In this document: one piece after another, positions 51,207-62,000 of the stretch
Position numbering within the stretch: the first letter of the stretch is position 1
Layout: each line of letters starts with the position of its first letter
Assembly (NCBI GenBank): GCA_026397725.1
Contig: JAPLUI010000266.1
Coordinates: 18,471 to 82,470, forward strand
Length of the DNA: 64,000 nucleotides
From: Verrucomicrobiota bacterium
GTDB taxonomy: Bacteria > Verrucomicrobiota > Verrucomicrobiia > Verrucomicrobiales > Akkermansiaceae
Reading direction: 5' to 3'
Position numbers and translations under genes: made by a program
The notes under the pieces: model-generated
What the model was told of the DNA's origin: nothing
Seen by the model: only the letters and a program-made list of their open reading frames with translations
The model's database searches: none

Positions 51207-52208
51207 TCATGGCGCGGGAAGTTCCGCTTGCAGGCGCATGAAGCGTCTCACCACCCCGGCCGCCAGCGGCGTGAGATCCCGCACCACCAGCGCCGCCGGG
51301 GTGTTGGAGACCGTGGTGGTGAACGCCGGGCCGGCACTCCAGGTTGTTAGATCGGCGGAAACCTGCACGGTCAGCGCCGCCGGATGGTCCATCCGGCGCG
51401 GCACGGTGAGTTGCAGAAAGCGCTCGCCCCCAACCGTGACGACCTCCACGGACGTGACAGGCGGCGCTCCCGCCTGCTTGGGCGGCGTGCCAAAGACAAA
51501 TTCCAACAGGTTGTTCGTGCCGTCGCGATCGGGGTCGTCGAGCGGTCCGTTGCGCGGCTCACCGGCCAGTTCGAGCGCGTTCCATTGCTGCCAGGTGGTG
51601 GGCGGCGAAACGGCTCCGGTCACGGCGGCGGAACGCATCAGGACCGGCGACCCATCCGCATCGATGGTGCCAACGATGGCAGTGGCAGCGGCGGCATTCC
51701 AATAGACCAGCAGGGGATTCATCGGGTTGGGCGCGGGCCAGGACCAGGCGGGGTGGCGGAACAGAATCCACTCGGACGTGGCCACGCCGCCTTGAAAGCC
51801 CCACACGTATGCCGCCTTGCCCACCGTGAAGGGCGCGGTGTTGTTAGCCACCGTGAACAGGCCGGCGAACTTCCGCTCGACCCCGGAGTAGCTCACCCGC
51901 TGCGCGGGCACCCAGTTGGCCGCCCATTGCGCCTGGTTGGACGGGCCCGGCACAAAGCCGCCACTGAACACGCCCAATTCAAAGCTCATGGCCGCGCTCA
52001 TCGGCACGCCCGCACTGGTCTCGTTGACGGCCCCCGCCACGGAATACCAATAGATTCGTTCGGCACGCACGCCAGTCCCGCCAAGCAAGGCAAGCCACCA
52101 CAGCAGCCTCAGACAACTCCCGCGCCGGCATCCCACCGGTGCCCTCACCCTCAGATTTCGAGAGTCGGCCAGCCCGGCAACCAGTTCCCGTGGATCCGTG
52201 TCATTCAT
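51207..52208 (-). CDS. Secreted verrucomicrobial protein with calcium-loop C-terminal module
   Basis: The start at 52208 gives 333 residues (MNDTDPRELVAGLADSRNLR) with an internal signal-like segment LRLLWWLALLGGTGVRAERI. The mature part (IYWYSVAGAVNETSAGVPMS to WILFRHPAWSWPAP) is a beta-rich domain often paired with PEP-CTERM proteins. A loop PLDDPDRDGTNNLLEFVFGT follows and then the end region VQVSADLTTWSAGPAF. It lies 11 bases after the PEP-CTERM gene, so the two form an operon. Function is unknown, but the site is probably outside the cell. An in-frame start 27 codons upstream overlaps the PEP-CTERM gene and is less likely. Confidence 0.7.
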   Translation of the reverse strand: MNDTDPRELVAGLADSRNLRVRAPVGCRRGSCLRLLWWLALLGGTGVRAERIYWYSVAGAVNETSAGVPMSAAMSFELGVFSGGFVPGPSNQAQWAANWVPAQRVSYSGVERKFAGLFTVANNTAPFTVGKAAYVWGFQGGVATSEWILFRHPAWSWPAPNPMNPLLVYWNAAAATAIVGTIDADGSPVLMRSAAVTGAVSPPTTWQQWNALELAGEPRNGPLDDPDRDGTNNLLEFVFGTPPKQAGAPPVTSVEVVTVGGERFLQLTVPRRMDHPAALTVQVSADLTTWSAGPAFTTTVSNTPAALVVRDLTPLAAGVVRRFMRLQAELPAP

Positions 52209-52219
52209 GGGAGGCGGCC

Positions 52220-52990
52220 TCAAAACCACGCACGGCGGCGGTCCAACACCGCCAGCACACTGAGCACCAGCACCAGCACCGAGGAACACGGCTCCGGCAC
52301 CGCACCAAGTTGCAGGTAACCGGCGGGATAGCTGCCGGAGTTGCCGGAGTTGTAGTTGGTGTTACCCGTCCCCCTCCGGATGCTCCCGTCCGATTCGGCT
52401 TTCTGATAACCATACAGCGGCATGTCACTTGAATTCAGATCGCTCACCGACCACTCAACGGGCTTGCTGCCGCAACAATCGGAAACCGTTTGGGGGAACT
52501 TCCAGGCAGCAGTGCCGCCGTCCTTGGCGACGGCATGGACTAGCAGATTCTCGCTGCCCACGCCCCCCACCACCATCTCGTCCGCCTTGCGGATCCACAG
52601 ATAGGCATCCAGGTTCCTGAAATCAAATCCCGCTTCGGCACCGGAATAAGCACTGGTGCCATCATTCTTCAACACCACCGTGCCAGAGAACGTGCCCCAT
52701 GTCTTGCTGGCACCGTCCACAAAGCCATAGTAGTCGGCCTGATCAAACACGTTCCAATGACCGCTCCACTCGCCAATCGGAGCGGCCCCCGGGTCATAGG
52801 AAACATACACACCATCCGTATAGGAGCCAAAGGCCCCCAACTGGAACACATAGGAATCGTCCAGCGTGGTACCATGGCTATCCAGAAGTTGGCTGAAGGT
52901 CTTGCTCCCCCAGTTGATCGTCAGGGCGGCGTGGCTGAACGAACTCAGGGCGCCCAGCACCACGATGTTCAGGAAAAGTTTGGCTTTCAT
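52220..52990 (-). CDS. PEP-CTERM sorting domain protein
   Basis: From 52990 the product has 256 residues with an N-terminal signal peptide (MKAKLFLNIVVLGALSSFSH). It ends with the classic PEP-CTERM signal: AVPEP, a hydrophobic stretch (SSVLVLVLSVLAVL) and a basic RRR. Such proteins are processed by an exosortase and released or anchored with exopolysaccharide. The middle domain (LTINWGSKTFSQLLDSHGTT to EMVVGGVGSENLLVHAVA) is a verrucomicrobial beta-sandwich type. No exosortase gene is in the window. It is the first gene of a two-gene operon with 51207-52208. Confidence 0.85.
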   Translation of the reverse strand: MKAKLFLNIVVLGALSSFSHAALTINWGSKTFSQLLDSHGTTLDDSYVFQLGAFGSYTDGVYVSYDPGAAPIGEWSGHWNVFDQADYYGFVDGASKTWGTFSGTVVLKNDGTSAYSGAEAGFDFRNLDAYLWIRKADEMVVGGVGSENLLVHAVAKDGGTAAWKFPQTVSDCCGSKPVEWSVSDLNSSDMPLYGYQKAESDGSIRRGTGNTNYNSGNSGSYPAGYLQLGAVPEPCSSVLVLVLSVLAVLDRRRAWF

Positions 52991-53025
52991 GGGATGAATC
53001 GGTTGGCGGAAACGGTAGCGCTTGC

Positions 53026-56000
53026 TCATGGGGTCCATGGACTTGGGATTATGTAGCCGTGCGTGTCCTCCATCACCCGGATGAAGACGCTGCGGTCACC
53101 TAACAAGATTGGCTCGGCATCTCTGGAATACAGCCTGGCGTCACCCACTTTCACCCACCTGGTCATCACGGGTTGGGGTGCCACACTGTAGAGCAGGTAG
53201 TAGGTGTCGTAGCCATTGGCGGTGGCATTCGCGTCGCCCTGCCAGATGAAGAACGAGTCGGCGGTCTTGAAGTCGCGGCTGCCGAAGAAGCCGGTCGGGG
53301 CCACGCCCAGGTTCATCTGGCGGCTGCCGGTGCCAGTGGCGGATTGGGTGAGCGGATAGCCGCCGCCGACCAGATTCAACCCGGCGCAGAGCGGGCGGAC
53401 AAAGGCGTTGGCCCGCACTTCCCCGTAGGCCAGAATTAAAGTGGCGGAGCCCCGCTTGTTGACAAACACCCCTTGGCCGGGCGGGATCACGTCTGAGCCC
53501 CGGTCGGGATAGGGCTCAACTACGGCGGTCACCCATGTGGGAGTGGCGGTGTCTTTGAGCCAGTAGGTCGTCCAGGCGCCCCCCGCGAAAACCTGCACTT
53601 GGTCGGCATCCGCCAGACTCCCCGCCGCATGGAAGCCACTAGCCGGGAAGAACATCTCACCCAGCGTCCAGTGGCGGCGGATCACCACGGTGGCACCAAC
53701 CAAAGTGGCTGGAGCGGTACCTTGCGGCGGGACACCGGTGAGGGTGTTGGAAGGCGCCCCGGCAGCACAGAGGCTGGCATCGTTGATGAGCGTGACGGTG
53801 GCACCGGTTGCTGAAGCCACGTCGAAACGATGGCCCTCGTAGGTTCCGCTGGTCACTTCCAGATAGTGGGTGCCGGAAGCGATGGCAATACCCACATTGT
53901 TGGCGAAGGTGAGAACCTGGTCGCTCACGCTACCCACGGTGCCGGAAAAGACCGCATCGCGCAGGAACGGGTTGTTATAGGTGCTGCAGTTGAGTTCCAC
54001 CGCGGTTTCCTTCCAGCCTTCCACTTCGGTGTAGGAGGTGGCTTCGATAATGCCGTCGTTGGTGTCATCGAGCGCAGCCTTGATGCAGACGAAGCCAGTT
54101 CCGGTACTCATTCCCGTGAGGAATTCCAAGTCATGGAATGTGACGGTTTCGGTGCAATCGTTGTTATACACAACGGTGATCATGTCAGGCGGGATCACGA
54201 TGTCCTCCCAGGTGGTCGGGTTGCCCAAAGTGGTGGCGGCTTGCAGCGTGTAGGTCACGTTGTCAAGCGCTCCCCGCGGGCGGACGAAGACGCCGTCGAG
54301 GGTGCCGCCAGCGCCGGGTTGGATCCACCAGGCATTCCCCGCGCCGCTGTCCGCAGATTGGTTGAAGGCGAATTCGGTTAGGTTGTCATAGCGGTCGAGG
54401 TCCGGGTTTCCGCCGGCACCGCCGGCGGTTGGATGCGCTGCCACCCAGGCGGCCCAGGTGTTCGCGCAGGTGCTGGAATCCAGGAAGTCGTTACCCGTGC
54501 TGTTGGCGTTGGTGAGCGTCACGTCGATCGTGTCGTCGTCATTGTACGTGTCGGGTTCACCGCTGTCGGTCACGCTGGTATATCCTGAAAGATCGGTCTC
54601 CACCACCAGATAGTTCCCGTTCAGGAGGTTGGCGAAGCTGTAGTTGCCCGTGCCGCCGGTGGTCTGGGTCGCGAGCAACGAATCACCGTCATCCACCACC
54701 CCGTCGTTGTCGTTGTCGGCATACAACCGCACCGTCACGCCGCCCAGGGGCACGTCGCCACCGAACACACTGTCTCCGTTAGAGTCTTCATAGACCGTGC
54801 CGCTGATGGATTTCGGGAGTTCCTCCACAAAGCTGTTGCCGCTGTCGGTTTCCCCCGCCTTGACCCTGGCCGGGATGAGGTTGTCCGCGATGCTGATGTT
54901 AGAAGCCTCGGCAGGTGATTTCGCGATGTCCGCGATGGTGTCGCCATCGGTCAGGGTCAGGTAACCGTCAGGCTGGGTTTCGAGCACCACATAGGAACCT
55001 GGCAGCAGATTAGAGAAGCTATAGGAACCCTCTTCGTCCGTCGTCACGGGAGTGCCGTAGAGTACCCCGTCGGACGGATCGCCGTCGTTGTTGGGATCGG
55101 TGTAGAGCGTCACAATCACGCCGGGCAGTGCGACCTCACCGACAAGGTCAAAGTTCGTGTTGGCCTTAACGGAACCGGTGATGGTGGCATATTCTTCCTC
55201 CACAAAGTCATTGCCGCTGTTGGTTCCACCGACCGTGACCTCCACCGGCGTGACATTGCCGATGAGATCAAGATTCTCACCATCCTTGTCGGAAAGGCTG
55301 CGGTAGCCGGCGGGCTGGGTTTCGGCGATCTGGTAATTGCCAGGCACCAAATCCGCAAATCCATAGCTGCCGTCCCCGGCGGTGGTGGTCGTGGTCGGCT
55401 GGATGCCGGCGATATCCGGGTCGCTGTCAATGTCATTGCCGCTGCTGTCCTTGAGCGTGAGGGCCACACCGCTGAGCGCCGTGTCACCGGTGCCATCGCC
55501 GGTGGTATCGGCCATCACGGTGCCGGTGATGGACCCGAGTTGACGGAAACCGAAGTCCATCACCAGGTTGTCCGCGTCATCTGTGTTAGGTCCGTGGGCG
55601 CCCAGTCCGGTTTCAACCACATCCGGCTCACCGAGCGGCGACACCACCCCAAACGCCACCATCTCCACCGGCGTGCTGGCAATCCCGCCTGCCAGGACCG
55701 ACAGACTGCCCAGTGGAGTATCCTTGCCGTGGTCCAGTTTTTCACCGCCCAGACGCGTGTTGGTGCTGGCACCGGTGCTGCTGCCATAACCTGTGAGACT
55801 GGCGGAATGCAGCCGGTCGACGACCACCACGTAGGTGCTGACCGGCAGCCCGTCGAAGCGATAGTAGCCGCTCGCATCGGTTTCCACGCTGGCCTTATAC
55901 ACAAGTGGATTACCTGCCCCGTCTGCGGTAAACAATTGCAGCTTCACGCCGCTGATTCCGGCATCCGTGCCATCCATGATTCCGTTATTGTTGGCATCCG

Positions 56001-59000
56001 AAAACACCCGGTTGCCGACGCTGAAAAGCGGCGTGAACCCGAAATCCATGACCAGATTGTCGCTGGCATCACCGTTGGGGCCATTGGCTCCGGCACCTGA
56101 CGCGGTGGACTCACCCGTCGGTTGCAGGCCGGGACCCAAGGTCACCGGCCAGCTCGCGATCCCGCCCACCAACACACTGGCTAAGGCTTCATCTCTGCCA
56201 TGGTCATAAATATCGCCGCTCGAAGCCATATCCGCACTGGCTCCCGATGCGCTGCGATAGAGATCCAAGGAGCTTGACGCCACTTTGTCCACCACCACCA
56301 CATAGGTTCCCGCCACCAACCAGTCAAAGCGGTAGTACCCAGCAGAATCGGTGATAGCCGTCGCCAATGCGGCACCCGTCGGATTGTTTCCATCTGCCGC
56401 AAACAACTTGATTATCACGCCGGGAATCGGCCCTTCATCGAGGTTATCCAAGTCGGGCTGGCCGTCATCGTCCGGGTCCCGATAGACATGGTTGCCCAGG
56501 CTGTAGGTGGCGATGTAAGTGAAACCGAAATCCACCGTCATGTCACCATTGGCATCCACATAACTGCCCGCATTGTCCTGGGCCCCACCGGTGCCGGATT
56601 CGTCGTCTCCGGTACGCTCATCCGATTTCGTTATGGTGATGAAAGGACTCCTCACCTCCGTGCCGATCCCCCCGGCCTGGATACCGTTATTATCACTGTC
56701 GGTCCGGTTGTCTGCATCGATCGGACTGCCGGTGGTTTTGGGATAGGCCTTGAGCGCGCCGCTGCCGGTGAAGTTGGAGGCCGGGATGCGCACCTGCCAA
56801 CTATAACCGGACGGCAGGTCATGGAAGAAATAGGTGCCATCCGAGGCGCTGGTGGTAGAACTCCAGTACGTCGTGTCGTGATACAACTCAAGCGTCACAC
56901 CCGCGATACCCGCTTCACCGCTATCCCAGGCGCCATTGTTGTTCGCATCATTCCAAACCAGAGAACCGAGGCTGCAGAGATCGGCCTGCACTTCACTCTC
57001 CGAGTAGAAACCGAAGTCCACCGTCATGTCGCCATTGGCATCCACCCCGCCATTGTCCAGCGTCGCGCCGAGACCCGATTCTTTTCCGGCTCCAGTCCCA
57101 TCCACCGGTTCGCTGGTGCCTAACGTGATTGCCGGGCTGAGCACTTCGGTACCAGCTCCAGATGTTTGAATCCCGTTGTCGTCATTATCGACTTGGTCGT
57201 CCGAACTGTCCGTGGTCACGCTGGATTTGTTCCAGGTCACCAATGCCTGGCCCGCGCTAAAGTTGCCAACAGGTATCTTTACCCTATAGGCGCCCGGAGC
57301 CAGGTTGCCAACGAAGTAGGTGCCGTCGCTGGCCGTCGTGGTCGATGCTACCAAGGTGGTCAGCGCGTCGTTCCACACCTCGATGGCAACTCCGGCGATA
57401 CCACTCTCGCCAGTGCCAAAGAGCCCGTCGATGTTGGCATCGTGCCACACCAGCGAGCCGATGCTACATGGGTAACTTGCCGTCGCCACCATCCCGAAAT
57501 CAATGGTCAGATTATCATACGCATCGCCCATGGGACCGTGCGCACCCGCCGTGGAGCCGATATCAGTTTCACCGGTCGGTTGCAGTCCATCACCAACCGC
57601 AATGGACGCGGTCGCGATTCCGTTAGTCTCCGGAGCCGGGTTATCCACGCCCTTGTCACCCAGATCACCCGTCTTCGTGCCGGGACTGCTCAACATCCCA
57701 AGCAATGCTTTACCACTCCCGAATTCCGATGCCGGCAGGAACACCGAATACGTGCCGGTTAACCGATCGTCGAAGCGATAATAGCCGCTCGAATCCGTGG
57801 CCGTGGTCCCCACGACAGCGCCACCGCTGTCTTTCAATTGAACGGTAACACTGCCGATACCCGGTTCACTGCCATTCTGGATGCCGTCGCCGGCCACCCC
57901 GCCCGTTCCCGTCCCGTCGTCCAGAAACACCCGGTTGCCGATGCTGTAAGTGGGGGTGAAGCCGAAATCCAACATCAGGTTGTCCGTGAGGTCGCCGTTA
58001 GGCCCGTGTTGCCCCGCACCCGGCGCGTTGGCCACGACTTCATTGAGCGGCTGCGGGCCCAAGCCCAGCGTGACCGCCATGGTGGCGATGCCGTTGGTCA
58101 CCCCGCCAACGCTCACCGGGGTGTCCTTGCCGTGATCGCGCATGTCTCCCATAAGTGTTAGATCCGCGCTGTAGCCGGTGCTGGTCACATAACCCGCGAG
58201 CAACGGGGAAATCGCCTTGTCCACCACCACCACATAACTCCCGGCCACCAGGCCGTCGAAACGATAGTCGCCGTGGTCGTCGGTTATGGTGGTCTGCAGG
58301 GCGCCGGTGCCGGTGGGATTGCCAGACAAGTCCGCCGCAAACAGCGCCATGTGCACCCCGGCGATGCCATGTTCGCCCGCGTCCAGGTTGCCGTCATTGT
58401 CGTGATCATCGAAAACCCGGTTGCCAATGCTGCCGTTGGGCACAAACCCGAAGTCGAGGGTATCGTCCGTCTCGCCCGCGGTGAGGGCGATGAGCGGACT
58501 GGTCACGGCCGCACCGCTGGCACTCTGGATGCCATTGTCATCGTTGTTCGTGCCATCGTCGCTGGAGTTCGTCGTGACACTCGACAGCGGAGTGTTGGCC
58601 AATACCGCCCCCGTGCCGAAGTTGGAGGCCGGGATATAGACCTTGTAGCTGCCGGGAGGCACGTTGCTGAACTGATAGAGCCCGCCGCCGGCGCTGGTGG
58701 TGGTCTGATAGGGTGTCTCGGAGCCCGGGGTCTGGGTGGACAGATAGAGTTCCACCAGCACGCCATTGATACCGGCCTCGCCCGCACCGCTGTCGAAGAT
58801 GCCGTTGTTATTCGTGTCGCTCCAGATCTGGTTGCCGAGGGTCGCCGGCTGATAGTAACCGGCGTCGAGCGTGATGTTAGTATGCACCGCCCCGTCGGGA
58901 AGCGTGACATTGCCGGTTTTCCCGGTGCTCGCGTTGGCGTCGCTATCCTTGGTGTCATCGCCGCCTTGGTCGGCCAGGGTACGGGAGTATCCGGCCAGCG

Positions 59001-62000
59001 CGTCGAACACGACATAATAGGTGCCAGGCAGGAGATTGGGGAAGCTGTAGGCGCCGCCGCCGGACGTGGTGGTGGTTCCCGCCACCGTGTTGTAGGTGGC
59101 ATTGTAAACCGTGACCGTCACGCCATCGAGGCCGCTTTCCCCGCTGTCCTGCACCCCGTTGGCATTGGTGTCATTCCACACGTAGTCGCCGATGGTCACC
59201 CGCTGGGTATAACCGAAGTCAAGGTCGGTGCGGGCTTGGGCGGCACTGAGGATGAAGGTGGCCGCGTTGTCGAGGCCGCCCGCGAGATCATAGGTTTGCA
59301 CCAAGCCGGTGGTGAGCGTGTTGGTATCCACCCGGGCGGTGTAGTTCCCCGCGACCAACCCGGGGATCGCATAGGCGCCGCTGGAGTTGGTGGTGGCCGA
59401 CGGTTCGGTGGCGCTGTCGAAGCTCCCGTTGCCATTGATGTCCAGATAGACGCGCACGGCGTTGAGGCCGGCCTCTCCGGCGTCCTGGACGCCATCGGCA
59501 TCGGTATCGAGCCACACGAAATCGCCGATACTGGCCGTGGAGCGGTAGCCGAAATCCACATTGGTGGCATCTTCACTCGTCGTCAAGGTACGGCTGGCCG
59601 CGTTGTCGGTCGTCGGGGTGGTTAGATCATACGTCTCGGTGGAGCCTTGGGGCAAGGTGCCGATATCGACGCGCACCGCATAGGTGCCGGCGGCCAGGTT
59701 GTTGATCGTGTAGATGCCGTTCAAATCGGTGATGGCATAGCGTTCCACCCCTTGGTCGAAGACCCCGTTGCCGTTGGCATCGATGTACACCGTGACCCCT
59801 TGAATGCCCGGTTCGCCCGTGTCTTGCACGCCATCATTATCCATGTCATTCCAAACCCGGTCGCCGATCGTGGCATCGTTGCGGTAACCGAAATCCACAT
59901 CCGTCCGGCTGGTGCCACTCAACACCACCGTCGCCTGATGGTCGCTCGTCGGTGATGTGAGATCATAAGTCTCCACCATGCTGGTCGGCAGCGTGGTGGT
60001 GTCCACCCTAACAGAATAAGTGCCGGGAAACAGATTGTTGATCGAATAAATCCCGGAACTATCGGTCGTGGCGAAGGCCTCGTTGCTGTCCCGCACGCCA
60101 TTGCCGTTGCTGTCGATATAGACTTTGACATTGGCGATGCCGGACTCGGCCGCATAGCTGACCGTGCCGGTGTCAGCGCTGGTAATGGTTCCGCTAGTGT
60201 TCATATCGAATCCGCCGGCGATGATGGTCTTGCCGAGGAAGGTGCCGGTGTCGGCACTGCTGATGCTGTTGCTGTTGTTGGTATCAGCGTAACCATTGAT
60301 GATGCGCATGGTGCCGATGAAGCCGTCGTCGTTGTTATCGGCGGCCCCGCTGCCGTTGAGGTCCACGCGGCCGTTATACACATTGTAGGTGACCGTATTG
60401 GCACCGTCGGCGTTGACGTCCTCCCACACCAGGTCGCCGATGCTCAGGCTGCCGCGGTAGCCGAAGTCGACCAGGGGGTTGTGCTCGGCCCCGCTAAATG
60501 TGACGCTGGCTTGGTTCGGGGTGCCGGTGCCGTCCAGATCGTAGGTCTGGATGGTGCCGGAAGGCAGGGTATCGATGCGGACCTTGTAGGTGCCTCCGGC
60601 GGGGAGATTTCCGATGTAATAGGTGCCGTCGCCGAAGGTGATGGAATTCGGCTCACCGACGTCGTACGATCCGACAATTCCACTGGTGGTTGAGTCGATA
60701 TAAACCCTCACACCGTTGATGCCGGGCTCGCCGGAGTCCTGCACACCGTCACCATCGAGATCCACCCAAACCCGATCCCCCACACTGGCGCCGATGCGGA
60801 AGCCGAAATCCGCATCAATGCGATCCTGGGCGGCTGCCAGGGCCACCGTGGCGACGTAGGAAGTCGCAATGCCATCCAAGTCACCGGTCGGGCCATATCC
60901 CGGATCGATAGCAGCCACCGAAGCGGGATTGACCCGCACCGTGTAAGTGCCGGCTAACAAGCCCTTCAAAACGTACGTGCCGTCGCCGGCGGTGGTGGCG
61001 GTCGGCTCACCGGTGTTCCAGACCCCGTTGTTGTTGAGGTCGGCATAGACGATCACGCCGTTGAGGCCGGTTTCCCCGCTGTCCTGGACGCCATCGCCGT
61101 CGGCATCGATCCAGACCCGGTCGCCGATGCTGCCGTAGAGCACATCGGACCAACTGAATGGGACGGTCAGGCCGTAGGGAGTGATCTCGACGGTGCCGGT
61201 GTTGGTGATGGCGGATGTGCCGGAAGGTGTTAGGGTCGGATAGGTGGTGATGACCGCCCGGAATGTGAGTTGGATTTGCTGGTCGTAACCGAGGGTGCCG
61301 GGGATGCCGTATCCCGAGGAGCCGTCAAGCGGGAAGGCGGTGCCGCTGCCATCATCGGGCACGCTGACCCAGGCCTGCCACGCACCGTTGACACTGAAGC
61401 GGTACTGGGTGCTGCCGGCCACGTAGGTCGTGTTTGCCGGCACGGTGTCCTTCACGGTGAACGGCCCGGTCATCGGGCCGTGGGACGTGTTGATCACGCG
61501 GATGTCGTATTCGAGGGTGTCGCCGGCACTGCAATAGCCATCGGCATCGGCATCGACCACCACCGTCGAGCGTTTGGCGGCGTCGCCTTCTCGCAGCGGC
61601 GTGATCAGGGTGGCCACATCCAAACCCGGCGCGCCCGCCGAGGCGACCAGAGGATCCTGCGCCCAGGCGGCGGCGATTTTCACGTTCGGATTGAGGGTGT
61701 AGATCACCATGCCGCTCTGGTCGCCATCCGGATCAAAGAGTTTCTGTTGCTGCAACTCGCGCAGGCTGTAGGCCACGTCGTATTTGTTCCCGTTAGGGTC
61801 GGTGAGCGACCCCGCGTTGTCGCCGTTGTAATCGACATAGACCGTCGTTTGGGTATGGCCGTTGCCGACCGTCGTGATCCACACCGGGTTGCCATTTTCC
61901 GTGGGATTGACGGTGGAATACGGGTCACGGCCGATGCCGAGACTCACCTGCACCTGGGTGGTCAACGACGCCTGGCCGACCAGGGTGAATCCACCGTCGT

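Noticed and set aside
58273..59625. 450-codon plus-strand ORF opposite the SdrD-repeat gene
   Set aside because: It is a shadow of Asp/Gly-rich repeats; no start context or family resemblance.
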